Positions 49,660 to 58,793 of a DNA stretch of 64,000 bases are shown piece by piece. Each line of letters begins with the position of its first letter. Within the stretch, counting starts at the first letter, position 1. A model generated the notes under the pieces. That model was not told where the DNA came from and made no database searches. It worked only from the letters and a program-made list of their open reading frames with translations. Where the stretch lies: contig CAYJLF010000012.1 in NCBI GenBank assembly GCA_964371055.1, positions 103,309-167,308 on the forward strand. The letters run 5' to 3'. Source of the stretch: CAYJLF01 sp964371055. Lineage in GTDB: Bacteria > Eisenbacteria > RBG-16-71-46 > CAIMUX01. The position numbers and the translations under genes were made by a program.

Positions 49660-51047
49660 AATCCGCATTCCACCGTGAAGTCCTGGCCGCCGCGCCCGTG
49701 GTGCTCGCGCTGGTTCTGACGGCGTGGATGCCGCCGGGCGATGCTCTGGCTCAGGAGAGTATGAGCCTGGACCTCGACAGGGCTGTTCAGCTGGCAATGG
49801 AGCACAACCCAAAGACCAGGATGCGTGAGGACGAGGCAAATGCCGGCATGTATCGGCGCAAGCAAGCCATCGGACGGCTTCTTCCCAGGCTGTCGCTGAG
49901 CGCACGCTACAGCCGGGTGAGTCACGTAGAGCCCGGCTTGCTCAGCCTGGCGGCGCCCACGGTTCCTGGACAGCCTTCCGATGGCAGTTCCATCAGCACC
50001 GTGCAGCTTGGAGAGGCGGTGGACAACCAGTATTCGATGCGGTTGTCGGTGGATCAGCCGCTCTTTGCCGGCTTCGCTCTCTGGAAAGCCTACCAGGCCA
50101 CCAGGCACGCCGAGGCCCTCGCGCACCATCGTGTACGCGCCGAACGCGCTGACGTCCGAGCCGTCGCGCAGGAGGGCTACTTCAATCTCCTCAAGGCCCG
50201 GCAGATGCGGAAGGTCTCTGAACAGCTGGCGGAGGCTCTCGAACAGCACCTGCAGCAGATGAGGTTGCTGTATGACGCCGGCCGGGCCACGGAACTCGAT
50301 GTCTCCAGGGTGCAAAGCCGCCTTGCTGCGGCCCGGGTGTCCCTGATTCAGATCCTAGGCGCCGAAGATGGCGCCCACCTGGCCCTGACCACTCTCCTCG
50401 GAATTCCGTCAACGACCGCTCTGGAGCTCGCGGACGTCGTGGATACCGAGATCCCGGAGTCTCCACCCGGGGCCGAGCGGCTGGTGGCCGAGGCGTTCGT
50501 ATCGCGACCTGAGGTCGCGATCGCCAGGGAGAACGCCGCGGTCGCGGCGGCGCGCGTCGGCGTTGAGGGTTCCGCGCTCTGGCCGCAGGTGTCACTGCGC
50601 TTCGGGTATAACTACGATCGACCGAATCAGCGCTACTTTCCGATCCATGATCGTTTCGATGGCTCATGGGACATCTCCACGGTTCTCTCGTGGACCGCCT
50701 GGGATTGGGGCGTCACCCACTACGGCAGGAAGGCGGCTCAAGCAGAGGCCTCGGCTGCGGCGCGGAGCGTGGATGAAACCCGAGACGCGGTTCGGCTCGA
50801 TATCGAGAGGCAGCGTCAGGAGTACCTCACCGCGGCGGAGAAAATCACGGCGGCTCGACAGGCGTTGAACAGCTCCGAGCGAGCCTACGACGCGGCCAGG
50901 ATCCTGTTCGACGTCGGCCGGGCGCAGAGCCTCGACCTGCTGGACGCGGCAACCGAGCTGACCCGTGCCCGCTCCGATCTCGTGCAAGCGCTGGCGGACG
51001 CTCGTATCGCCTGGGCGCTCGTCCAGAAGGCTGCCGGGCGCGACTGA
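49656..51047 (+). CDS. TolC-family outer-membrane channel
   Basis: A 463-residue protein with a signal peptide (VVLALVLTAWMPPGDALAQ) and the OEP fold: SLDLDRAVQLAMEHNPKTRM, RVSHVEPGLLSLAAPTVPGQ, the second repeat RARAQSL-like block FDVGRAQSLDLLDAATELTR. Completes the tripartite pump. ATGA overlap with the ATPase. No gene lies between 51048 and the operator at 51362. Confidence 0.92.
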   Translation: MKSAFHREVLAAAPVVLALVLTAWMPPGDALAQESMSLDLDRAVQLAMEHNPKTRMREDEANAGMYRRKQAIGRLLPRLSLSARYSRVSHVEPGLLSLAAPTVPGQPSDGSSISTVQLGEAVDNQYSMRLSVDQPLFAGFALWKAYQATRHAEALAHHRVRAERADVRAVAQEGYFNLLKARQMRKVSEQLAEALEQHLQQMRLLYDAGRATELDVSRVQSRLAAARVSLIQILGAEDGAHLALTTLLGIPSTTALELADVVDTEIPESPPGAERLVAEAFVSRPEVAIARENAAVAAARVGVEGSALWPQVSLRFGYNYDRPNQRYFPIHDRFDGSWDISTVLSWTAWDWGVTHYGRKAAQAEASAAARSVDETRDAVRLDIERQRQEYLTAAEKITAARQALNSSERAYDAARILFDVGRAQSLDLLDAATELTRARSDLVQALADARIAWALVQKAAGRD

Positions 51048-51361
51048 CGTCAAACTGGCCACTCTCCGCCGGTAAGGGGCCCGCCGCACAGTGGCTTATG
51101 TCCTAGGACATCGTGAGGACGAGCAGCCTCGGAAAGAAGGGGCCAGGGGTGAAGGCCCGCCGGCGCGCGTGTGAGACCGACGTGATCACCCGGCAGACCG
51201 GGCGCGTCGTGAAGTTGCCCATCCTCCCCTGATCGGCACGATCAAAGCCTGTGAACCACCTCGGGAATCCCGGAGTGGCTCACGATCGTTCAATCCGGCC
51301 AGAGCAGGAACCGGAGCCGGTGGTCGAGGATCACGCCGCGCGGATTGCGTTTGACTCGGCG

Positions 51362-51383
51362 ATACTATGGGGGGGTATACTAT
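51362..51383 (+). promoter_or_regulatory. RcnR/FrmR-type operator
   Basis: ATACTAT, seven G (51369-51375), then TATACTAT. This G-tract flanked by A/T-rich ATACTAT arms is the signature of operators bound by the CsoR/RcnR/FrmR superfamily and closely resembles the FrmR site of E. coli. It lies about 30 bases before the regulator gene and overlaps a likely -10 (TATACT) with TTGACT (51351-51356) upstream, spacing 19. Confidence 0.8.
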
Positions 51384-51413
51384 CTCCTGGGGACGGCACC
51401 CCGGGGGGAGGCG

Positions 51414-51695
51414 ATGGCTCACCTGGTACGGGACAAGCGGAAGCTCCTGAATCGACTGGCTCGCATTCGCGGCCAGATCGACGCGATCGAGCGTGCGATC
51501 CGCGAGGAGGAGGATTCCTGCGGGTCGGTGCTCCAGACGATCGCCGCCTGCCGGGGCGCCATGAATGGGCTGATGGCGGAGGTCATCGAGGGGCACGTGC
51601 GATCGCACCTCCTGGATCCGGACCAACGGCCTACATCGGAGCAGTCTGCGGCCGCCCAGGAGTTGCTTGACGTGATCCACTCGTATTTGCGGTAA
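51414..51695 (+). CDS. CsoR/RcnR/FrmR-family metal- or aldehyde-sensing repressor
   Basis: A 93-residue helical repressor: MAHLVRDKRKLLNRLARIRG, EEDSCGSVLQTIAACRGAMN, then GLMAEVIEGHVRSHLLDP. It has His3, the conserved Cys in DSCG, and two His (GHVRSH) as in RcnR and FrmR; RcnR uses such ligands for Ni/Co, FrmR forms a formaldehyde adduct with the Cys. A good GGGAGG site precedes ATG 51414. Adjacent RND genes make a metal ligand more likely. It should bind the operator at 51362-51383. Confidence 0.9.
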   Translation: MAHLVRDKRKLLNRLARIRGQIDAIERAIREEEDSCGSVLQTIAACRGAMNGLMAEVIEGHVRSHLLDPDQRPTSEQSAAAQELLDVIHSYLR

Positions 51696-51756
51696 CCGAT
51701 CGGCGAGGCGAAGGAATGGAGCGCCATTGCAGCAAGATCTGTCCGAAAGGCCCAGC

Positions 51757-51903
51757 ATGACCGCGCTGGGAAGCGTGGGCGTCGGTGCGGCCGCACACTC
51801 TATCGTCATGCTCCACGGTGCTGAGCCAGGGCACGGAGGGCCGTGCCTGAGCGCTGCCCTCTCTGGGGTGATGGGAGCCGCGTACATCTTGGGTTTGCTC
51901 TGA
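51757..51903 (+). CDS. Small hydrophobic His-containing peptide (putative)
   Basis: A 48-codon frame (MTALGSVGVGAAAHSIVMLH, then PGHGGPCLSAALSG, ending AAYILGLL) between the repressor and the next secreted protein. It has hydrophobic segments and a few His. No ribosome binding site is strong and no family is recognised, so it may be a remnant. Confidence 0.35.
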   Translation: MTALGSVGVGAAAHSIVMLHGAEPGHGGPCLSAALSGVMGAAYILGLL

Positions 51904-51913
51904 GGTCCCGGGC

Positions 51914-52282
51914 ATGGTGACGAAACGACCCTTCGTTCAACGACTGACCCTGCTGCTGGCGGCGGCCGCCTGGCTGTTGGCGTTCGGCTGTGGTCCTCTC
52001 ATGTCGATCCATGTCCTCTCGGAGCACATGTGCTCGGAAGCGGCGCAGTCTGTGTCCGATGAGCACGACGATCATGGCGACGATCACGGGCATCCGACGC
52101 CCCGTACCTTGATTGGCCGGCGGCCCTCACCGACGTCTTCCGTCGGGGCCTCTCTGGCTCTCCCTTGCGTGCCGGCCACGGCATCGCTCTTCACCGCCGA
52201 GTACTTCCGCGTCGTGGTGCACGACGTCACTCGGTCGGCTATAGGCCTCCACCTCGCGAGATCCCCCGTCCTCCGGATCTGA
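51914..52282 (+). CDS. Exported His-rich protein preceding the third RND operon
   Basis: A 122-residue protein with an export signal (LTLLLAAAAWLLAFGC, possibly a lipobox). The mature part holds HVLSEHMCSEAAQSVSDEHD then DHGDDHGHPTPR, a cluster of His, Asp and Glu likely to bind divalent metals. It is followed by a less conserved tail. Same position relative to an RND operon as genes 13745 and 27506. It probably buffers or senses periplasmic metal; function inferred. Confidence 0.65.
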   Translation: MVTKRPFVQRLTLLLAAAAWLLAFGCGPLMSIHVLSEHMCSEAAQSVSDEHDDHGDDHGHPTPRTLIGRRPSPTSSVGASLALPCVPATASLFTAEYFRVVVHDVTRSAIGLHLARSPVLRI

Positions 52283-52316
52283 TTCCCACGACCGCGCCTC
52301 GCCTCGTTACACGGTG

Positions 52317-52336
52317 CCGGGACCCGTTGGTCCCGG
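52317..52336. repeat. Perfect hairpin before the third CzcC gene
   Basis: CCGGGACC, loop CGTT, GGTCCCGG: an eight-base perfect stem 34 bases before ATG 52370. No T-run, so it may be an operator or attenuator rather than a terminator. Confidence 0.5.
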
Positions 52337-52369
52337 GCGCGTCCTGTTGGACTTCGGATCGGAGGAAGT

Positions 52370-53578
52370 ATGCCTCGACGGTTCGGTCTGTATCTCTGTT
52401 TCCTCGCGTTTCACGCATGGGCAGAGCGTGCTCCCGCGGCTGCCCCGCTGAACGAGTCGGATTTCCTCTCTCGGGCCGCGGCCCAGCCCGGAGTGGCCAC
52501 CTTGCTCGACGGGCCGGTTCTGTCGGCCGCCGCCGAAGCCCAGAGGGCCTCGATCTGGGCCAATCCGGTGGCTGAGGTGGAGAGGGAGTCTCCCGGAGAA
52601 GAACGCCGGCAGACGACCTGGAGTCTGTCGTGGCAGGCGCCCCTGGATCCCCGGAGAGGACCACTTCGGGCCGCCGCCCGTGCGTCGGCTGATGCCGCGG
52701 TCGAGGATCGCGCGTGGTCGGCCCTGGAGTTGCGGGCGGAACTGCGCCGAACGTATGCGGACTGGGCCCTGGCGGTCGAGCGCGTCACGGCGTCCGCGGA
52801 TCTCCTCGGCCGCGTCCGCAACCTCGTTGCCGTGTTGAGCGACCGTGCCCGAAGCGGTGAGGAGTCCGGCCTCGCCCTGCGCCGTCTGCAACTGGCCGCA
52901 GTCGAACTGGAGGCTCAGGCGGGCAACGCTGCCGCCGAACTGGCCAGAACCGAAGGCGCCGCGCGGGCCTGGATCGGCGGGGCAGACGAGTACGAGCTGT
53001 CGCTCCCGGCACTTCCTGAGCCCGCCGAAATGAACGCCGGGATCGAGCATCCCTTCCTTGGTGCGCGACAGCTCGAAGTGGAAGCAGCGGAGCATCGGGA
53101 TCGGGCGAGCCGTCGATTTCTGTCGTTTCCCGGTTTCTTCATCGGTCTCCAGCAGATCCGAGAGCCGGGATTCGAAGAGGATGGCCTGACCTTCGGCGGC
53201 AGTCTCGCGCTGCCGCTGTTCGATCGCCAACAGGCGGACCGGGCGGAGGCGAAAGCAGGGCTTGCGAGCGCGCGCGCCCGACTTGAGCTGGAAACGGCGC
53301 GGACGCATGCCCGCAGAGCCGCCGCGGAAGAGGCATACCGCAGACTCCGGGACGCGGCTGCCTCGTCTCGCGCAGTCATCGATCAGAGCGATGCCGTGAT
53401 CGAGAGCGCGACGGCGCGCTTTCAAATGGGCGAGGGTGATCTGACCGAGCTGCTCGAGACGCTGCGTGGCGTCCTGGCATCCCGTTTGGCTTCGCTGGAT
53501 CTCTACGGCAACGCCCTGGCGGCTCATCGGGAGTTGGAGCTGGCCGCCGGCCAGCCACTGGAGGAGGAAACGAGATGA
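52370..53578 (+). CDS. CzcC/OEP-type outer-membrane factor, third pump
   Basis: A 402-residue OEP-family protein, more divergent than the one at 14230. A signal-like start (FGLYLCFLAFHAWAERAPAA) leads to two coiled-coil repeats and paired strands (IWANPVAEVERESPG; LTFGGSLALPLFDRQQADRA). The closing motif FQMGEGDLTELLETLRGVLA is the usual R/E-F-x-x-G-x-x-x-L-x-x-L-L-x-x. Its stop overlaps the adaptor start. Probably paired with the adaptor at 53575 and pump at 55090. Confidence 0.85.
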   Translation: MPRRFGLYLCFLAFHAWAERAPAAAPLNESDFLSRAAAQPGVATLLDGPVLSAAAEAQRASIWANPVAEVERESPGEERRQTTWSLSWQAPLDPRRGPLRAAARASADAAVEDRAWSALELRAELRRTYADWALAVERVTASADLLGRVRNLVAVLSDRARSGEESGLALRRLQLAAVELEAQAGNAAAELARTEGAARAWIGGADEYELSLPALPEPAEMNAGIEHPFLGARQLEVEAAEHRDRASRRFLSFPGFFIGLQQIREPGFEEDGLTFGGSLALPLFDRQQADRAEAKAGLASARARLELETARTHARRAAAEEAYRRLRDAAASSRAVIDQSDAVIESATARFQMGEGDLTELLETLRGVLASRLASLDLYGNALAAHRELELAAGQPLEEETR

Positions 53579-55080
53579 GAATCATGCTGATAGGTGCCTG
53601 CCTTCTTATCCTCGGTGGATGCGGTGGGGCGGATCAGGCGAAGGAAGTCGATCAGGAAGACCAGAGCTGGGCCGTGACGGCGTGGGGGGAACGGTTCGAG
53701 ATCTTCGCGGAATGCGACCCGCTCGAGGCCGGTCAACTGGCCCATGCGTACACGCACGTCACCCTCCTGACGGACTTCTCGCCGGTCAGCTCGGGGACCG
53801 TCTCCGTCATCTTCCGGCAACCGGGAGGCGGCGCGGAGACTTTCCGCCAGGAGCAGCCGGTTCGCGATGGGATTTTCCGGGTTCCGATGACTCCCAAAGA
53901 AGCCGGGGAATTCTCCATCTCGTTCCTGGTCGAGGCTGGGAGCGACACAGAGGAGATCCCGGCGGGGGTCGTACGTGTGGGCAGTTCCGGCTCGGCCGGC
54001 AGTCTGATCAGCCTCGCCCCGTCCGCTTCGGGTGAGGGACCAGCCCTGGAACATCACTCGGGCCAGGAGACGATCTCGTTTCTCAAAGAACAGCAGTGGC
54101 GCACGGCCTTCGCGACGGAGTGGTCGCACGAGGGGAGTCTGCGCGTGCCGGTGAAGGGGCCGGGCAAGATCCGGATCGCATCGGGCGCCGAGGCGATCCT
54201 CTCCGCTCCCCTCGACGGCACTGTCGATCTACAGAGCCGGCTTCATGTCGGCATGGCGGTTGATCGGAATGACATCCTGGCTCGCCTTGCTCCTCGTGCC
54301 ACCCAGAACCGCACTCTCCCCGAGCTGGAGGCGGAGACGGAAGCAGCCCGCGCCCGTCTCTCGCGCCTGGAGAAGCTCCTCGACCTGCAGGCGGTCAGCC
54401 TGGCGGAGGTCGAAGCCGCCCGAGCTCGCGTCGCCGGTCTCGCTCCTCAGCTCGACGCGGCGCTGGGCCGCGGCGGCACGCAGCCGGTCGGGGTTGTCGC
54501 TCCGTTCAGCGGCCAGGTCGCCGAGGTTCGAGTCGCCCCCGGGCAGGCCGTGTCGGCCGGCGATCCCCTTGTGCGACTGGTCAGGACGAATCCCGTCTGG
54601 GTGGAAGTGATGCTCGCGCCGCGGGACGCCCTGCGAGCCGGACGGGGGGCCGTGGGTCTCGTCTTGAAAGCCTCGGGCTCCTCGCCGTTCCTGATCGAAG
54701 GGTCGGATCTCCGCCTTGTGGCGCAAGCGCCCGAGGTGGATCCAGGCACGGGGACGGTGGCGACGATCTTCGAGATCCGGGGCGACACCCGGCTCCGTCC
54801 GGGCACGGTGGTGGAAGCGGATGTCCTGCTTCCCGAGGAGGAGACCGGCGTCATCGTTCCCGCATCCTCGCTCATCGATGACAGCGGCGTCCACGTGGTC
54901 TACGTGCAGGAGGGGGGCGAGGGCTTCCTCCGGCACGAAGTGACCATCCGGACGCAGCAGGGGGACCTGGCCTTGGTCCATGGCCTGTCGCCGGGAACAC
55001 GCATCGTCACGTTGGGCGGAGGCGCGATCCGTCGCGCCACGCTCATGAAGTCGGGATCCGTCGAAGGCCACGTGCACTAG
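53575..55080 (+). CDS. CzcB/CusB-type adaptor with long N-terminal domain
   Basis: A 501-residue lipoprotein (lipobox LILGGC). The first ~185 residues include a beta-sandwich (EIFAECDPLEAGQLAHAYTH; DGIFRVPMTPKEAGEFSISF) of the YtkA/FixH kind, not present in the other two adaptors. The MFP core follows (ILSAPLDGTVDLQSRLHVGM; coiled coil around LEAETEAARARLSRLEKLLD; VVAPFSGQVAEVRVAPGQAV). It ends SGSVEGHVH. Overlaps the OEP gene by ATGA and precedes the pump by nine bases. Confidence 0.9.
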   Translation: MRIMLIGACLLILGGCGGADQAKEVDQEDQSWAVTAWGERFEIFAECDPLEAGQLAHAYTHVTLLTDFSPVSSGTVSVIFRQPGGGAETFRQEQPVRDGIFRVPMTPKEAGEFSISFLVEAGSDTEEIPAGVVRVGSSGSAGSLISLAPSASGEGPALEHHSGQETISFLKEQQWRTAFATEWSHEGSLRVPVKGPGKIRIASGAEAILSAPLDGTVDLQSRLHVGMAVDRNDILARLAPRATQNRTLPELEAETEAARARLSRLEKLLDLQAVSLAEVEAARARVAGLAPQLDAALGRGGTQPVGVVAPFSGQVAEVRVAPGQAVSAGDPLVRLVRTNPVWVEVMLAPRDALRAGRGAVGLVLKASGSSPFLIEGSDLRLVAQAPEVDPGTGTVATIFEIRGDTRLRPGTVVEADVLLPEEETGVIVPASSLIDDSGVHVVYVQEGGEGFLRHEVTIRTQQGDLALVHGLSPGTRIVTLGGGAIRRATLMKSGSVEGHVH

Positions 55081-55089
55081 GGGGCGAAC

Positions 55090-58000
55090 ATGCTGAACCA
55101 ACTCATTCGGACATCGCTTCGCCACAAACACGCGACGTTGGCACTGGGGATCCTGATTCTCGTCGCCGGCGTGGTGACCTCTCTCCGCATGCCGGTCGAC
55201 ATCTTCCCGGATCTCACAGCTCCTACGGTGACCGTGCTGACCGAGGCGCCCGGGCTGGCGCCAGAGGAAGTTGAGATCCTGGTCACCTTCCCGTTGGAGT
55301 CCTCGCTCAACGGAGCGCCGGGCATCCGGCGGGTCCGCTCGGTCTCGGCCGCGGGGATCTCCGTCATCTGGGCGGAGTTCCAGTGGGGCAAGGACGTCTA
55401 CCTGGCCCGGCAGGTCGTGGCGGAACGCATTCAGGGGATCGACCTGCCGTCGCAGGTCGAGCGCCCGAGTCTGGGGCCGATCAGTTCGATCATGGGTGAG
55501 ATCACCTTCATCGCGCTGACCAGCCAGGACGAGAGCATCACGGCGATGGAGCTGCGGCGCCTGGCGGAGACGACCGTCCTCCGGAGCCTTCTTTCCATTC
55601 CTGGGATTTCGCAGGCCGTCCCGATCGGCGGAGACGTGCGGGAGATCCAGGTCGAACTGGACCCCAGCGCGATGATCCAGCACCGGATCGGCCTCTCCGA
55701 GGTGGCGGAACGGATCGAGAAGGCTTCGAGCAATCCCGCGGCCGGATTCCAGGTCACGGGCGGGCAGGAGTACCTCGTTCGCGGGATGGGACGAGCTCGG
55801 ACGCCGGCCGACATCGCGGGGGCCGCTCTCTCCATGGTGGAAGGCGTCCCCCTCACGGTAGCGGACATCGCCGTAGTCCAGGAGGCGGCGGAGCCGAAGC
55901 GCGGAACCGCGGCTTACAACGCGGCCCCCGCGGTCATCCTGAGCGTCCAGAAGCAACCCGGCGCCAACACGCTCGTCGTGACGCGGGAGATCGATCGGCG
56001 TCTGGACGAGTTGGCGTCGACGCTTCCGCCCGGGGTGAAGATCGAACGGGAGAACTTCCGCCAGGCGGACTTCATCGAGGTCGCCATCCACAACGTCTCT
56101 ACCGCCCTCCGCGACGGCGCGATCCTGGTCATCCTCATCCTCTTCGTCTTCCTGGGGAGCGTGCGGAGCACATTCATCACCGCGCTTGCCCTGCCTCTCT
56201 CCCTCTTGACGGCGATCCTGATGATGTCGCTCTTCCGCATCAGCATCAACACGATGACTCTTGGCGGGATGACCATCGCGATCGGGGCGCTGGTCGATGA
56301 TGCCATCATCGGGGTCGAGAACGTGATCCGTCGATTGCGCCAGGATCGGGAGAGACCCGCGTCGTCCCGGCGGGATGCCATGGAGGTGATCTACACGGCC
56401 TCGTCAGAGGTGCGAAAGCCCATCCTCTTCGCAACCGTGATCATCGTGCTGGTCTTCCTGCCGCTCTTTGTTCTCCACGGAATGGAGGGGAGACTCCTGA
56501 GGCCGCTGGGCTTCTCCTACGTGGTCGCGCTCCTGGCGTCGCTCGTCGTCTCGCTCACGGTCACGCCGGTGCTCTGCTACTTCCTGCTGAAGGGGGATCG
56601 CCGGCTCGAGCGCCCGGAACCGTGGCTCCTTCGCACGCTGAAGCGGCGCTACCAGTCGGACCTCGAACGGGTGCTGGCTCGCCCTCGCGCCGTGTACGTC
56701 TTCTCGGGCCTGCTCCTGGCCGGCGCGCTCCTTACGGCGCCCTTCCTCGGGCGGAGCTTCCTTCCGCCCTTCAACGAAGGCTCGTTGACGGTGTCGGTCG
56801 TGAGCCTGCCGGGAATCACCCTCGCCGAGAGCGACGCGCTGGGTCGTCAGGTCGAGGAGGCTCTGCTGGCGTTTCCGGAAGTCGTATCGACCAGCCGTCG
56901 CACCGGGCGCGCTGAGAAGGACGAGCACGTCCAGGGGGTGAATGCGGCGGAGATGGAGGTGGTCTTGCGACCGGGGCGGCCGAAGGAGGATCTCCTGGCC
57001 GCGATGCGGCACGCCGTGGCCACCATTCCCGGCATCGAGGTGAGTTTCGGTCAGCCGATCAGCCATCGCATCGACCACATGATCTCGGGCAGCAAGTCGA
57101 GCCTCGCGGTCAAGATCTTCGGTCCCGATCTGTCGGTTCTTCGGTCTCTCGCCGGTCGGGCGGAGGCCCTCATGGCTGAGGTGCCGGGCATCGTCGATCT
57201 CGGGAACCAGGAGCAGGCGGCGGTCCCCCAGATGCTGATCGAGTTCGACCGGGAGGCGATGTCCCGTTACGGACTGAGCGCCGCCGAGCTTGGGCGGACC
57301 GTGGAGGCCCTCTTCCAGGGCGCGGAGGTCGGGGAGATCGTGGAGGGTGGCATCTCCGCCCGCGTGGTGCTGAAGTACCCCGAGCGGCTGCGGGCGCAAG
57401 GCTCGGATCTCGAGGCGCTCCCGGTCGCGCTCGAGCGTGGACGCCTGATCCGTCTCGGCGAGGTGGCTCGCGTGCGCTTCGATCTCGGCCCCAGCCTGGT
57501 ACGGAGAGAGAACGTCCAGCGCGTCGCCATGCTGACGGCAAACATCTCCGGGAGCGATCTCGTGGGGACCGTCGAGAGCGTTCGCGAGAAGCTGTCGAGG
57601 GAGTTGAACCCGCCCCTCGGGTACCGGGTGGAGTATGGTGGTCAGTTCGAAGAGGCGGCCGCGGGCGTCCGCAACCTCCTCATGCTGGCGGCCTTCATCC
57701 TCGTGGCGATGTATGGCCTGCTCTTCCTTGCGTTCCGGGATCACCGGCACACGCTGATCGTGCTGGTCAACCTGCCGCTGGCTCTGATCGGGGGGATTTT
57801 CGCGGTGGCGCTGGGTGGCGGGACGCTGTCCGTCGCCGCGATCGTCGGTTTCATTACACTGTTTGGGATCGCGACGCGCAACGGAGTCCTCCTGGTGTCG
57901 CACTATCAGCACCTGATGCGCGAGGAGAGTCTGCCGCTGGCCACCGCGGTTCGGCAGGGATCTTATGAGCGGCTCGCCCCCGTTCTCATGACCGCGCTCA

Positions 58001-58173
58001 CGGCGGGCATTGCGCTGATTCCGCTCGTTGCTCGCGGCGGCGAGCCGGGAAACGAGATCCAGAGTCCGATGGGCCAGGTGATCCTTGGTGGGCTTATGAC
58101 CTCCACGTTCCTGAACATGATCGTGGTCCCGGTGCTCTTCGCCAAATGGGGAGAGCGGGCCCGCGACAGGTAA
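55090..58173 (+). CDS. RND efflux pump, third copy, with altered TM4 motif
   Basis: A 1027-residue RND pump. TM4 reads LGGMTIAIGALVDDAIIGVE, with A-I-G-A-L-V-D-D replacing the D-F-G-L-I-V-D of the two CzcA copies; the first Asp of the HME pair is gone while the later one remains. This variant is common among less-studied CzcA/CusA-like pumps and probably changes ion coupling or substrate. Gene order OEP, adaptor, pump matches a heavy-metal export system under the RcnR/FrmR-type repressor upstream. Confidence 0.92.
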   Translation: MLNQLIRTSLRHKHATLALGILILVAGVVTSLRMPVDIFPDLTAPTVTVLTEAPGLAPEEVEILVTFPLESSLNGAPGIRRVRSVSAAGISVIWAEFQWGKDVYLARQVVAERIQGIDLPSQVERPSLGPISSIMGEITFIALTSQDESITAMELRRLAETTVLRSLLSIPGISQAVPIGGDVREIQVELDPSAMIQHRIGLSEVAERIEKASSNPAAGFQVTGGQEYLVRGMGRARTPADIAGAALSMVEGVPLTVADIAVVQEAAEPKRGTAAYNAAPAVILSVQKQPGANTLVVTREIDRRLDELASTLPPGVKIERENFRQADFIEVAIHNVSTALRDGAILVILILFVFLGSVRSTFITALALPLSLLTAILMMSLFRISINTMTLGGMTIAIGALVDDAIIGVENVIRRLRQDRERPASSRRDAMEVIYTASSEVRKPILFATVIIVLVFLPLFVLHGMEGRLLRPLGFSYVVALLASLVVSLTVTPVLCYFLLKGDRRLERPEPWLLRTLKRRYQSDLERVLARPRAVYVFSGLLLAGALLTAPFLGRSFLPPFNEGSLTVSVVSLPGITLAESDALGRQVEEALLAFPEVVSTSRRTGRAEKDEHVQGVNAAEMEVVLRPGRPKEDLLAAMRHAVATIPGIEVSFGQPISHRIDHMISGSKSSLAVKIFGPDLSVLRSLAGRAEALMAEVPGIVDLGNQEQAAVPQMLIEFDREAMSRYGLSAAELGRTVEALFQGAEVGEIVEGGISARVVLKYPERLRAQGSDLEALPVALERGRLIRLGEVARVRFDLGPSLVRRENVQRVAMLTANISGSDLVGTVESVREKLSRELNPPLGYRVEYGGQFEEAAAGVRNLLMLAAFILVAMYGLLFLAFRDHRHTLIVLVNLPLALIGGIFAVALGGGTLSVAAIVGFITLFGIATRNGVLLVSHYQHLMREESLPLATAVRQGSYERLAPVLMTALTAGIALIPLVARGGEPGNEIQSPMGQVILGGLMTSTFLNMIVVPVLFAKWGERARDR

Positions 58174-58347
58174 CCGGGAGGCGTGAACCTGCGCCAAGGA
58201 GAGGACAGGCGGCGGTCCACGTGCGCGAGCCACGGGCCTTGAAGGAGACCGGGGTGTCTCGTGCCTGGCGGACGGGACACCGCCAATCCGAAGTGAAAGG
58301 GGATCCGATACGACTCGGAGCGACTGAATCTGTGCGGTGTTCCCCGA

Positions 58348-58782
58348 TCATGAACCGGAGCGCACCAGCCAGAGTGCGAGGAGGGCGCGAATCGACCAGA
58401 GAATGGTCCGAATCCAGTTGGTTCGGGTCAGGCGACGGTGGTGTTCAGGGGAAAACCCTCTCTCCAGTTGTCGGTGTGCCGGAACCTGCAGAGCGGCAGT
58501 GGAACCCCAGATCAGAACAAGAAGCACGAATCCGATCAGAGGGATCACTCGACCGAATCCCAATGGCGGAATCGCGCACAGCCAGATCGCGGAGATCCCT
58601 TCTGCGATCATGAGCGGTCCGACGACCCAACCTGTCCGTCGGACATGTGTCTTCTCGTAGAGTGCGAAGTCTTCCCGGCCCAGGGAAGCGAACAGCGGAT
58701 AGTGCACGATCTGGACGAACCAGATCAGTCCGCACATGGCCAGGGTCGATCCTGTATGCAACAGGAGAATCAGGTCCCCCAC
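58348..58782 (-). CDS. Membrane protein of the light-regulated cluster
   Basis: A 144-residue protein with four TM helices (DLILLLHTGSTLAMCGLIWF; WVVGPLMIAEGISAIWLCAI; VIPLIGFVLLVLIWGSTAA; TNWIRTILWSIRALLALWLV). Start at the GTG at 58782, 11 bases after the SDR gene, so they are co-transcribed. Internal motif VPAHRQLERGFSPEHHRRLT occurs in small membrane proteins associated with LitR/CarH-type clusters. No known activity. The frame is open much further upstream but that part overlaps the SDR gene in another frame. Confidence 0.75.
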   Translation of the reverse strand: MGDLILLLHTGSTLAMCGLIWFVQIVHYPLFASLGREDFALYEKTHVRRTGWVVGPLMIAEGISAIWLCAIPPLGFGRVIPLIGFVLLVLIWGSTAALQVPAHRQLERGFSPEHHRRLTRTNWIRTILWSIRALLALWLVRSGS

Positions 58783-58793
58783 GAGTGACCTCT

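Noticed and set aside
54229..58233. Long minus-strand open frames under the third RND operon (620 and 609 codons) and under the P1B ATPase
   Set aside because: They are antisense to well-supported genes, match no family and are expected in GC-rich DNA.
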